Positions 27,855 to 36,351 of a stretch of 64,000 nt of DNA are shown here, in pieces. The stretch's first letter is position 1; every line of letters begins with the position of its first letter. Under the pieces are notes generated by a model. That model did not search any database. It was not told the DNA's origin and saw nothing but the letters and a program-made list of their open reading frames with translations. Origin of the DNA: Lachnospiraceae bacterium (GTDB lineage: Bacteria; Bacillota; Clostridia; Lachnospirales; Lachnospiraceae); NCBI GenBank assembly GCA_017387565.1, contig JAFOEY010000037.1, positions 1 to 64,000 on the forward strand, written 5' to 3'. Made by a program: the position numbers and the translations under genes.

Positions 27855-28101
27855 GTTCCACTTCTCCTAGCACAAGCAAAAATGCATAGTCATACATATT
27901 TTATTATACTTGATTTCCACAAAAGTGCAAGCAATATACACTCCCTGCAATACACTCCCAGCAAGCCAATTGCGTCAACCTGCTTCCACTCGCTTTTTAT
28001 TCACGCTGCACATCACATTGTTTTTTCTCAAAACCGGATAAAACCACTTTGCTTGTTTTATTGCTAATTAGCAGTCGATAACCACAATTATGCAAATAAA
28101 A

Positions 28102-28147
28102 AAGGCCTTTGACAAAAGTATCATCTCTTATCAAAAGCCTCTTTTAT
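28102..28147. terminator. Bidirectional terminator-like hairpin
   Basis: AAAAAGGCCTTTGA pairs with TCAAAAGCCTCTTTT, with A- and T-runs outside. It lies about 120 bp after the ribU stop and can end that transcript. The rest of the 27855-28271 gap is AT-rich with no other feature seen. Confidence 0.65.
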
Positions 28148-28271
28148 TATATTTTTAGAAGTAGTTAAGTCATATTTTTATTCTTTTTCTTTATTTTACA
28201 CTTTTCTTTCTTTTATACCTTTTTCATTTTATTTTCTTTGCTCTGCATTTTTCATTAGCCTACAATTATTA

Positions 28272-28901
28272 TTATTCTTCAGTCCCCTTCAAAATAGGAG
28301 AAATTCGTTTATAAATAATAAATGTGATAACCACGCTAATCATACCCTTTATAAAAGTAAAAGGTGCATTAAATACAATCAGACATTCTAAAATATTCTT
28401 CACGCCGCCGAAAATCAACTGATATGCAGCAAGAATTGCATCCTGTGGCATGAAATTGTAGTAAATAGGATATACCAGAAAATAGTTGGAAATAATACTG
28501 AATAGCCCCATAACAAATGCTCCCAGGACAGAGCCGATTAAAGCGCCTTTTCTGGTCTTTTTAAATCGGTACACCCCTCCAGCAACAAGCACAAAGGAAG
28601 CTCCCAGCAGGAAATTACTAAGTTCACCAACACCACCGGTTGTTGTAATCATCAGATGAATTACGTTTTTTACCAGACAAATGACAACTCCGGCAACAGG
28701 ACCATATGCAAAAGCACCAATCAATGCAGGAAGCTCCGATAAATCCATCTTAATAAAGCTCGGCATAAACGGAACGGAAAAATCCAAAAACATCAAAACA
28801 TATGCAATTGCCGAAAGCATGGCTGTTCCGGTCAGTTTGCGGACGCTAATTCTTTTTGTCGTTCTCTTGTTTACAGTTACTTGTGTTGTGTTTTCACTCA
28901 T
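28272..28901 (-). CDS. ribU: Riboflavin ECF transporter substrate-binding subunit RibU
   Basis: A 209-residue integral membrane S-component that binds riboflavin and docks to the shared ECF energising module for import. About six membrane helices are visible; the marks are LTGTAMLSAIAYVLMFL and DLSELPALIGAFAYGP near the N-terminus, followed by LVKNVIHL. An FMN riboswitch with its own terminator and a strong promoter precede it, giving repression when FMN is plentiful. The ECF ATPases and T-component are not in the window. Confidence 0.95.
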   Translation of the reverse strand: MSENTTQVTVNKRTTKRISVRKLTGTAMLSAIAYVLMFLDFSVPFMPSFIKMDLSELPALIGAFAYGPVAGVVICLVKNVIHLMITTTGGVGELSNFLLGASFVLVAGGVYRFKKTRKGALIGSVLGAFVMGLFSIISNYFLVYPIYYNFMPQDAILAAYQLIFGGVKNILECLIVFNAPFTFIKGMISVVITFIIYKRISPILKGTEE

Positions 28902-28976
28902 GATTGAGTTCTCCTTTCAAATAATGCAAAAAGCATTTGTTTAAAGGACGCTTCTTCTGTTTTGTGTATTCGTCGC

Positions 28977-29007
28977 AAAAAAATCCCCGATGCATAACAT
29001 CGGGGAT
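28977..29007 (-). terminator. Riboswitch expression-platform terminator
   Basis: On the minus strand ATCCCCGATG and CATCGGGGAT form a 10 bp stem followed by seven T. It lies between the FMN aptamer and ribU, so FMN binding most likely ends transcription here. Confidence 0.88.
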
Positions 29008-29063
29008 ATCATAATCTGCTAAAACGCACATAAAAGTCAAACCGTATCAATCGGTTTTTCGAC

Positions 29064-29172
29064 TTTCTTCTCTCATCCAGACTATACTGTCGGCTCCGGA
29101 ATCACACCGGATCATGCAAAAAAACGCTCGCGGGCTTTACCGCCGGTAGGGAATTTAACCCAACCCCGAAGA
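29064..29172 (-). promoter_or_regulatory. FMN riboswitch (RFN element)
   Basis: On the minus strand the conserved RFN blocks appear in order: TTCGGGG, GGGTTAAATTCCC, ACCGGCGGTAAAGCCCGCGA, GATCCGGTGTGATTCCGG, and AGCCGACAGTATAGTCTGGA followed by TGAGAGAAG. Placement upstream of ribU and the following terminator match the known off-switch arrangement. Confidence 0.97.
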
Positions 29173-29192
29173 ATTGTTCTTTTCAATTGGGG

Positions 29193-29221
29193 ATTATAAA
29201 CCATTCTATCTGCCTAGTCAA
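29193..29221 (-). promoter_or_regulatory. ribU promoter
   Basis: TTGACT (29216-29221) and TATAAT (29193-29198) on the minus strand with a 17 bp spacer, directly upstream of the FMN aptamer. Confidence 0.85.
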
Positions 29222-29242
29222 CCATAAAAACCAACAAATACA

Positions 29243-30748
29243 CTAAAGCACAAAATCTTCCACCAGAAGGGTCTGTAATTCCTCCGTCGTGGGATTTGGC
29301 ATCTTAATCATACGCGTTGCCTGATTCATAATGGCACTTTCCAGTAAATTACGTATCTCTCTGGCATTTGCATAATTTTCCGGCTTGTCTGATAACACCT
29401 TTGTGAAATATTGTTCCAGTGCGTATAAGGTTTCATCCGGCAGAATATAGTCCTGCTTCTTACACATCTTTTGTATAATTTGAAGATGCTCTTCTTTTGT
29501 ATAATCCTCAAAGTAAATAAATTTATTAAAACGGGATTTCAATCCGGGGTTTGAATTTAAAAACTCTTCCATCAAATCCGGATAACCTGCCACGATTACA
29601 ATCAGCTCATCCCTATGGTCTTCCATCGCTTTTAAAATGGTATCAATTGCTTCCTGTCCAAAATCATTATCTCCACGATTGACCAGAGTATAAGCCTCAT
29701 CAATAAACAAAATACCACCAATAGCCTCTTTGATGACTTTTTTTACCTGAATCGCAGTCTGCCCCACAAACCCTTTGACCAGTCCGGAACGGTCCACCTC
29801 AACCAGAGTACCCTTTTCCAAAATGCCAAGATCCTTGTATATTCCTGCCAGAATACGTGCAACCGTTGTTTTTCCCGTTCCGGGATTTCCGCTAAAGACC
29901 ATATGCTTGGATATCTCGGAATTTTGAAGCCCGCGTTCCCTTCGAAGCTTCTGAATGCGAAGCAGACTGATCAGGGCATCTACTTCTGCTTTTACACCGG
30001 TAAGCCCGACCATGTCATGAAATTCATTTAGCTTATCTTCCAGGGAAGTGTCATCGTCTTTTCGTTTTGCATTTTTTAACTTGATATCTTTTGCCTTTGA
30101 TTCTTCCTGATGTATTGTAGAATCATATTCTCCGAATTCGATGTCACTTTCTTTTTTCGTTGCAATCCCCGTATTCTCATCTTCCTGCTTTTTCTGATTC
30201 AGAAGTTCCAGCTCCGGTATGGGATACAGCTTTTCTTTGGAATTATGACTGACGCCAAATTCTTTTAAATAACTATCCAATGCAGAAATATAAAAGGTAT
30301 ATGCTCTCGAAGCTTTTTCAAAAAATTCATTTTTATGCAGCGCAATAAACATTTGACCAAACAGCTTCATAGTGTCTAAAAGAATTTGTGCGCATTGGTT
30401 TCTAAAAGGATTACTTTTTTGATTTTCCCGATCAATCAGTACGGCAAGCTGAAACACCTTGGGCATATCCATGCAATATCCAAACGGAATATGCTCACGG
30501 TTTTTTAAAACGTTTAAATCATTGATAACAGACTTCACCTGCAACATTTTGCGGATAAAGATAACTTCTTCCGTTTCAATCAATTGATCGGAATCAGCCA
30601 GATATACAGAAAATTTCAGTAATTCATAACGGAAATTCTGCTTAATATTATGTATTCCCACCTTCTGACAGAAAGCACCCTGTTTTTCCATATACGCACC
30701 TACGTCATCACATAAGTGCAATCTTTTTGCAAAATCCTGCTGATCCAT
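29243..30748 (-). CDS. AAA ATPase of the CbbX/SpoVK type
   Basis: A 501-residue protein. The C-terminal half (about 240-501) is a CbxX/CfqX AAA module: Walker A SGNPGTGKT (286-294), Walker B ILFIDEA (346-352), the pore-like GLVKGFVGQTA, and arginine-finger region GLKSRF. The N-terminal 240 residues are helical, unlike known CbbX, and end in a charged linker. SpoVK-like AAA proteins act in sporulation, but nothing here proves that role. The start lies 10 bp after the tex stop, so it is probably co-transcribed with tex. Confidence 0.85.
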   Translation of the reverse strand: MDQQDFAKRLHLCDDVGAYMEKQGAFCQKVGIHNIKQNFRYELLKFSVYLADSDQLIETEEVIFIRKMLQVKSVINDLNVLKNREHIPFGYCMDMPKVFQLAVLIDRENQKSNPFRNQCAQILLDTMKLFGQMFIALHKNEFFEKASRAYTFYISALDSYLKEFGVSHNSKEKLYPIPELELLNQKKQEDENTGIATKKESDIEFGEYDSTIHQEESKAKDIKLKNAKRKDDDTSLEDKLNEFHDMVGLTGVKAEVDALISLLRIQKLRRERGLQNSEISKHMVFSGNPGTGKTTVARILAGIYKDLGILEKGTLVEVDRSGLVKGFVGQTAIQVKKVIKEAIGGILFIDEAYTLVNRGDNDFGQEAIDTILKAMEDHRDELIVIVAGYPDLMEEFLNSNPGLKSRFNKFIYFEDYTKEEHLQIIQKMCKKQDYILPDETLYALEQYFTKVLSDKPENYANAREIRNLLESAIMNQATRMIKMPNPTTEELQTLLVEDFVL

Positions 30749-30758
30749 GGCATTCCTC

Positions 30759-32903
30759 TTATGAAAATCGCATTGTTAACTGAATTCTTTTCTTGGCGAG
30801 ATCGACACTAAGCACTTCTACTTCCACGATGTCACCTACGCTGACTACTTCTAACGGATGCTTGATATAGCGGTCCGTAATCTTGGAAATATGTACCAGA
30901 CCATCCTGATGCACGCCAATATCCACAAAGATACCAAAATCAATGACATTGCGGACGGTTCCTTTTAACCGCATACCGGGTTTTAAATCTTCCATATTCA
31001 TAACATCACTGCGCAAAATGGGAGCCGGCATATCAGCACGCGGATCACGGGAAGGCTTTTCCAATTCTTTCGCAATATCCATAAGTGTCATCTCACCGAC
31101 ACCGAGTTCGTCAACCAGAGCCTTCATTTCTTTGCTTCCGGCCTTAGGAAGGGAAAGATTCGCATGTCCGACATCAGAAAATGTCTGACCCGTTTTTTCC
31201 AGCAACGCCTTTGCCGCATCATAAGCCTCCGGATGGACACTGGTTGCATCCAATGGATTTTTACCGTCCCGGATGCGCAAAAAGCCTGCACATTGTTCAT
31301 ATGCCTTAGGACCAAGCTTGGCAACCTTTAACAGTTCTTTTCTCTCTTGGAACGCACCATTGGCTTCTCGGTAAGCAACAATGTTTTTGGCAATCACTTT
31401 GGTAATACCGGAAATATAGGAAAGAAGCGGCACGGAAGCCGTATTGAGGTCAACTCCCACGCTGTTTACACAGTCTTCGACCACACCGCCTAATGCTTCG
31501 TCCAGTTTTTTCTGATTCATATCATGCTGATACTGTCCGACGCCAATCGATTTCGGATCAATTTTTACCAGCTCTGCAAGCGGATCCTGCAGTCTTCGGG
31601 CAATGGAAGCAGCACTTCTTTGTCCGACATCAAAATTCGGAAACTCTTCTGTTGCAAGCTTGGAAGCAGAATATACACTGGCTCCCGCTTCATTTACAAT
31701 TACATAAGAAACCGGAAGTCCGCTTTCTTTGATAAAATCCACAATGACCTGTTCCGATTCTCTGGATGCCGTTCCGTTTCCGACAGAAATCAGAGAAACA
31801 TGATACTTTTGAATCAGTTTCTTAAGCTCTGCTTTGGCTTCGGTCACTTTATTCTGCGGTGCAGTCGGGAAAATCACTTTGGTATCCAAAACTTTTCCCG
31901 TTTCATCCACAACAGCCAGCTTGCAGCCGGTTCGAAATGCGGGATCCCATCCCAATACAACCTTTCCGGCAATCGGAGGCTGCATTAAAAGCTGCTTTAA
32001 ATTTTTACCAAACACGGCAATGGCACCCTCTTCTGCCTTTTCCGTCAGCATGGTGCGGATTTCTCTCTCAATAGATGGTGCAATCAGTCTTTCATAGCTG
32101 TCTTTTACAACATCCTTTAAAATATCATTGGTATATTTGTTGTCTCTTACAATCACTTCATGTTCCAGATAAGAAAGGATCTTTTCAACCGGTGCTTCTA
32201 TTTTAACCGTCAGAATCTTTTCAGCTTCTCCACGGTTTAAAGCCAGAATGCGGTGTCCGGCAATCTTTTTCACGGTTTCCGAAAAATGATAGTACATTTC
32301 ATAAACGCTTTGTGCTTCCTCATCCTTTGCTTCCGAAACGATATTTCCTTCTTTTTCCGTCAAGAAACGAATACGGGTACGGTAATCCGCCTCATCCGAA
32401 ATTGCTTCGGCCAAAATATCCTTTGCTCCTGAAATTGCGTCTTCAACCGTTTCCACACCTTTTTCCAAATCTAAGTAAGCCTCTGCTTCCTTCTCTACCG
32501 GCTTATTTGTCATCTGCAGATAAATAATATTTGCTAACGGTTCCAGCCCTTTTTCTTTGGCAATTGATGCACGCGTTTTCCTTTTGGGCTTATACGGTCT
32601 GTATAAATCTTCCACAGCAACCATGGTCTGTGCTGCCACGATTTTTGCTTTTAATTCTTCAGTCAGTTTTCCCTGCTCTTCGATACTCGCAAGTATCGTT
32701 TCTTTCCGTTCCTCCAATCCTCGCAGATACGTCAGACGTTCATGCAGGTTACGGAGCACTTCATCATTCAGGGCACCTGTTACTTCTTTTCGATAACGGG
32801 AAATAAACGGAATGGTATTTCCCTCGTCAATCAATTGAACTGCCGCATCCACCTGCCATTTTTGTACCTTTAATTCTTCGCTTAAAACCTGATTAATATC
32901 CAT
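30759..32903 (-). CDS. tex: Tex-family RNA-binding transcription accessory protein
   Basis: A 714-residue protein with the Tex layout: N-terminal helical domain, a YqgF-like RNase H fold (VVLGWDPAFRTGCKLAVVDE), helix-hairpin-helix motifs (NTASVPLLSYISGI; KLGPKAYEQCAGFLRI) and a C-terminal S1 RNA-binding domain (GTVRNVIDFGIFVDIGVHQD followed by GLVHISK). It acts on nucleic acids in the cytoplasm; its exact role in Firmicutes is not settled. It heads a two-gene operon with the AAA ATPase. Confidence 0.95.
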   Translation of the reverse strand: MDINQVLSEELKVQKWQVDAAVQLIDEGNTIPFISRYRKEVTGALNDEVLRNLHERLTYLRGLEERKETILASIEEQGKLTEELKAKIVAAQTMVAVEDLYRPYKPKRKTRASIAKEKGLEPLANIIYLQMTNKPVEKEAEAYLDLEKGVETVEDAISGAKDILAEAISDEADYRTRIRFLTEKEGNIVSEAKDEEAQSVYEMYYHFSETVKKIAGHRILALNRGEAEKILTVKIEAPVEKILSYLEHEVIVRDNKYTNDILKDVVKDSYERLIAPSIEREIRTMLTEKAEEGAIAVFGKNLKQLLMQPPIAGKVVLGWDPAFRTGCKLAVVDETGKVLDTKVIFPTAPQNKVTEAKAELKKLIQKYHVSLISVGNGTASRESEQVIVDFIKESGLPVSYVIVNEAGASVYSASKLATEEFPNFDVGQRSAASIARRLQDPLAELVKIDPKSIGVGQYQHDMNQKKLDEALGGVVEDCVNSVGVDLNTASVPLLSYISGITKVIAKNIVAYREANGAFQERKELLKVAKLGPKAYEQCAGFLRIRDGKNPLDATSVHPEAYDAAKALLEKTGQTFSDVGHANLSLPKAGSKEMKALVDELGVGEMTLMDIAKELEKPSRDPRADMPAPILRSDVMNMEDLKPGMRLKGTVRNVIDFGIFVDIGVHQDGLVHISKITDRYIKHPLEVVSVGDIVEVEVLSVDLAKKRIQLTMRFS

Positions 32904-32986
32904 TTTCTTTATACTCCAATACTGATGATGTTTCTATATTTGGAGAATTCTCCTCACGATTGTCAATGGTGCATCCATTTTCACAT

Positions 32987-33141
32987 ATGATACCAACGAA
33001 TTGCTACGCACTTTGTGCTCTCGCAATCCGTAAACAATCGAAATCCGCCCTAATCGGGCTATTTTCTCATGTTTTGCGGGTCCCAAAGTTATACTTTTTC
33101 ATGCGAGCATGAAAAGTATAACCTTTTTACCCCAGTATCAT
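32987..33141 (+). repeat. Dispersed palindromic element R1, shorter copy upstream of tex
   Basis: Starts at the inner end ATGATACCAAC and lacks the outer 30 bp of the 187 bp form, and ends CCCCAGTATCAT. The hairpins agree with other copies, with paired changes: CATACTTTTT has become TATACTTTTT on one side and AAAAGTATG has become AAAAGTATA on the other, keeping the stem. It fills the gap 32904-33214 between divergent genes. Confidence 0.88.
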
Positions 33142-33214
33142 TATATTAGAAAATAGCTCTTTATTCAATCAGCTTTTCGTGTTAAAATAAAGTTTAACAA
33201 TATGGAGGTTTCCT

Positions 33215-33607
33215 ATGGAATATTACTCAGAGCAGTCACAAAACACACCTCCGGGAAAGATTATTATTGTACCAAATTTGTTTTTGGTTTTTTCCGTGAT
33301 ATGTGCAATCATTTCCTGTATATGTGGTTGTTTTATACTTTCATCTATCTTTTTTGGAGCATTATCCATTCTTTTTGCCATCTTATCAAAGGGGCATAAA
33401 CAACAAATGATTCCCGCTGCCAGAAGTTGTGTTATTCTTTCGGTAATTGCCATGGTATTCTCAACCGTGACCACAACAGTATCTGTTTATCAGGTGTTTA
33501 GCGATCCCGAAATGTATCAGGAATTTAATACACAATACGAAAGTCTGACAGGCATTTCCTTCGAAGAAGAACTTAACGCATTAAAGGAATTATATGGTAT
33601 TAACTAA
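33215..33607 (+). CDS. Small membrane protein, function unknown
   Basis: A 130-residue protein with a short N-terminal tail rich in Q, S and P (MEYYSEQSQNTPPGK), two adjacent membrane helices (about 23-43 and 45-58), a basic loop, a third helix (about 68-90) and a C-terminal soluble tail (PEMYQEFNTQYESLTGISFE). It resembles small DUF4190-like membrane proteins of Firmicutes in layout, without a firm match. GGAGG lies eight bases before the ATG. First of three plus-strand genes. Confidence 0.7.
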   Translation: MEYYSEQSQNTPPGKIIIVPNLFLVFSVICAIISCICGCFILSSIFFGALSILFAILSKGHKQQMIPAARSCVILSVIAMVFSTVTTTVSVYQVFSDPEMYQEFNTQYESLTGISFEEELNALKELYGIN

Positions 33608-33700
33608 ATTTTTGCATTTAACTAACTTCTTGCATTTTTCTTTTATTTAAAAATGTGAATTGAGAATCAGTGATTCATTGGCACAAAGGAGGTATCTGGT

Positions 33701-34201
33701 ATGAATATGGGAATTCAGGGTTCTTTTTCCCCGCACAGTGCATATAGCAGCTATGGTTCTTTCGCAGTTTCCGGCCAGGATGATTCCAAACCGATTTTAA
33801 ATCCGGGCGAATCTACCGAGAAAAAGCCGGGTGCAAAGTCTTCTCCCGCAGAATGCGAAACATGTAAAAACCGAAAATATCAGGATGGCTCCAATGAGAT
33901 GGTTTCTTTTAAATCGCCCTCTCATATTTCCCCGGGTGCGTCTGCATCTGCAGTTATGGGGCATGAACAGGAACATGTTTCCAATGCATACAAAAAAGCT
34001 GCCACAAACAACGGCAAGGTTTTGCAGGCAAGTGTTTCACTAAAAACTTCTGTCTGTCCCGAATGTGGCCGGAGCTATGTTGCAGGTGGTGAAACCCGTA
34101 CGCAGATTAAGTATTACAACGAAGAAAATCCTTATCAGAAAGATTTAAAATTACAGGACTCGACCAAATATAAAGGCATGAATATCAATCAGGCCGGCTA
34201 A
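33701..34201 (+). CDS. Conserved zinc-binding protein with HExxH motif
   Basis: A 166-residue soluble protein. It has CETC (52-55), the segment YQDGSNEMVSFKSPSHISP, a metallopeptidase-like HEQEH (88-92), and CPECGR (119-124) followed by Y-rich sequence ending NPYQ. The pairing of HExxH with two CxxC knuckles recurs in a Clostridia family of unknown function that I recognise only by pattern. The first 50 residues are low complexity (S, G, P, K). A zinc protease role is possible but unproven. AAAGGAGG precedes the ATG. Confidence 0.75.
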   Translation: MNMGIQGSFSPHSAYSSYGSFAVSGQDDSKPILNPGESTEKKPGAKSSPAECETCKNRKYQDGSNEMVSFKSPSHISPGASASAVMGHEQEHVSNAYKKAATNNGKVLQASVSLKTSVCPECGRSYVAGGETRTQIKYYNEENPYQKDLKLQDSTKYKGMNINQAG

Positions 34202-34210
34202 AGAAAGGTT

Positions 34211-34999
34211 TTGAATGTTTTTATGAAACTTAATACATCGGAAATAAAGACAACAGCCAGAGGTTGTCTTGAAGGCAGATATGCAACCATTGTCATTGCT
34301 TATATGCTTGCCCGCTTTTTTACGAATCTTCCTACGCTTCTTATATCTAATATGTCGGTTAGCAACAGCACTATTCGTGATTTAATTGACATATCCGTAG
34401 GTTTGATTATTGCTTTTATCATGACCGTTTTTATTGTCGGACAAAACCGGATTTGTCTAAAATATATCCGTTCCAAGGATCCGGTTATGGTAAATGAAAT
34501 GTGGTATGGTTTTAAAAATCTGGCAGATCAGACCATTATCGCCTATTTTCTTATCATCATACGGATGCTCATACCCACCATCCCTTTTATAACCTGTATG
34601 TTTTTCTTATCCAGAGACCTTGCCAATGTTTTCTGGATGGCAGCATCAATTATAACCGGGATTTTAATGTTTATCCCGATCACTGTGATTTATCTGGATT
34701 ATGTATTGGTTTTCTTTTTAATCGTCGACCATCCCGATGAAAAACCTGCCAATCTGCTGTCAAAGAGTAAAGAGCTCATGAAAGGAAACCGTCTGAAATA
34801 TCTATATCTTCAGGCAAGTTTTTTAGGTATGTACCTGTTAGGTATTTTATCTTTTGGCGTTGGCATGTTGTGGGTAAATCCATATGTTAAAATGGCGGTG
34901 ACAAAATTTTATATTTTGTTGATTGGGGAGAAAAATGAGACAGAGCAATTGCTCGAAGGAAAGTTAGAGGATCCCAATTATTTTAAAGAGGTTTATTAA
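34211..34999 (+). CDS. DUF975 family membrane protein
   Basis: A 262-residue integral membrane protein with about six helices. The C-terminal block LSFGVGMLWVNPYVKMAVTK is the DUF975 signature, and SKELMKGNRLKYLYLQ the second. The family is common in Firmicutes and of unknown function. The start lies nine bases after the previous stop, with AGAAAGG overlapping that stop region, so the two genes are probably co-translated. A TTAGGG/CCCTAA stem follows at 35046-35071. Confidence 0.88.
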   Translation: MNVFMKLNTSEIKTTARGCLEGRYATIVIAYMLARFFTNLPTLLISNMSVSNSTIRDLIDISVGLIIAFIMTVFIVGQNRICLKYIRSKDPVMVNEMWYGFKNLADQTIIAYFLIIIRMLIPTIPFITCMFFLSRDLANVFWMAASIITGILMFIPITVIYLDYVLVFFLIVDHPDEKPANLLSKSKELMKGNRLKYLYLQASFLGMYLLGILSFGVGMLWVNPYVKMAVTKFYILLIGEKNETEQLLEGKLEDPNYFKEVY

Positions 35000-35076
35000 T
35001 GATGCAGACTTTTTCTCTGTCATCATTTCTCACTTTTATCAAACTTTAGGGACATAGCTGGTGTGCCCTAACTGAA

Positions 35077-35201
35077 ATTATATATCTTTGCCGCGAAATC
35101 TAACGAGGTTTCTTGGCATTTCTTAACGGCATATGTGAACAAAAATAATGCCCGGTTTCAACTGTCTGAAGACGAAGTCTGAGTTTTGAAACCGGGCATT
35201 T
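35077..35201. repeat. Copy of the 12879 module joined to a hairpin after prfB
   Basis: ATTATATATCTTTGCCGC, an ACGAGGTTTCTTGGC block, ACGGCATATGTGAACAAAAA, then the hairpin GCCCGGTTTCAA/TTGAAACCGGGC. This corresponds to the left arm and centre of the 226 bp palindrome at 12879-13104; the right arm is missing. The stem change (A to G on one side, T to C on the other) is compensatory. The hairpin is placed to end the prfB transcript. Confidence 0.8.
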
Positions 35202-35210
35202 AATAGTCTA

Positions 35211-36338
35211 TTAAGATTGATTCTCTTCTGTCGCTTTCGTTGCATTCCATTTCAGATAACCGTTGATAAAAATATCAATGGCCCCGTCTAAAACAGCACC
35301 GGTATTGGAAGTTTCCACATCAGTACGCAAATCCTTAACCATATTGTAAGGTTGTAATACATAGGAACGAATCTGATTTCCCCATCCGATATCTTTTACT
35401 TCACCACGAATATCCGATAACTTTTCCGCATTGGCCTCTTTTTGCAGCATCAGCAATTTTGCCTTTAACATCTGCATAGCCTTATCCTTGTTTTGGAACT
35501 GGCTTCGCTCATTCTGACACTGTACCACAATGCCGGTAGGCAGATGTGTAATACGGATTGCCGAAGAGGTCTTGTTGATATGCTGACCGCCGGCACCGGA
35601 ACTTCGATACGTATCAATCCGCAAATCATCATCATTGATATCTAAATCAATATCTTCTTCGATTTCCGGCATAACATCCAGAGACACGAAGGATGTCTGA
35701 CGTTTCCCCTGTGCATTGAAAGGTGATATACGAACCAGACGGTGAACACCTTTTTCTGATTTTAAATAACCATATGCATTGGGGCCATTTACCTGAAAGG
35801 TAACCGATTTAATACCGGCTTCATCTCCATCCAGATAATCTAAAACTTCGATATCATATCCCTTTTTTTCAGCCCAACGGGTATACATACGATATAACAT
35901 GGAAGCCCAGTCACAGCTTTCCGTTCCGCCGGCTCCCGCATTCAATTTCAAAATGGCATTATTGCCGTCATATTCTTCAGATAATAATGTCTTAATCCGG
36001 ATGCCGTCCAAAGTGGAAACAAACTGCTCAAATTCTTCCTTTGCTTCTGCCGCGATTTCCGCATCATCTTCTTCGTTTCCCATCTCAATCAAGGTCATAA
36101 TGTCTTCATATTGGGAATAGAGATGATGATAGGTTTCAACATCATCTTTCAGGCTCTTGGATTCTTTGGACAGTCTCTGTGCTTTTTCCGCATCCAGCCA
36201 GAAATCAGGCATCTCCATTAAGCGGTCCAATTCTTCTATTCTTTTTGTCTTATTATCCAAATCAAGCGATTCTTTTACTTCAGCCAATTGTGTTTCATAA
36301 GCCTGAAGATCCAGTTTTAACTGATCTAATTCGACCAC
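35211..36338 (-). CDS. prfB: Peptide chain release factor 2
   Basis: Recognises UGA and UAA stop codons and hydrolyses peptidyl-tRNA. The 375-residue protein has the RF2 tripeptide SPF in VRISPFNAQG and the GGQ motif in SSGAGGQHINKTSSA. The reading frame is continuous through the place of the usual programmed frameshift (SLDLDNK near residue 25): the DNA reads CTTGAT instead of CTTTGAC, so the autoregulatory UGA is absent. It lies 13 bp behind secA, the common Firmicute order. Confidence 0.97.
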   Translation of the reverse strand: MVELDQLKLDLQAYETQLAEVKESLDLDNKTKRIEELDRLMEMPDFWLDAEKAQRLSKESKSLKDDVETYHHLYSQYEDIMTLIEMGNEEDDAEIAAEAKEEFEQFVSTLDGIRIKTLLSEEYDGNNAILKLNAGAGGTESCDWASMLYRMYTRWAEKKGYDIEVLDYLDGDEAGIKSVTFQVNGPNAYGYLKSEKGVHRLVRISPFNAQGKRQTSFVSLDVMPEIEEDIDLDINDDDLRIDTYRSSGAGGQHINKTSSAIRITHLPTGIVVQCQNERSQFQNKDKAMQMLKAKLLMLQKEANAEKLSDIRGEVKDIGWGNQIRSYVLQPYNMVKDLRTDVETSNTGAVLDGAIDIFINGYLKWNATKATEENQS

Positions 36339-36351
36339 TTATTTCACCACC

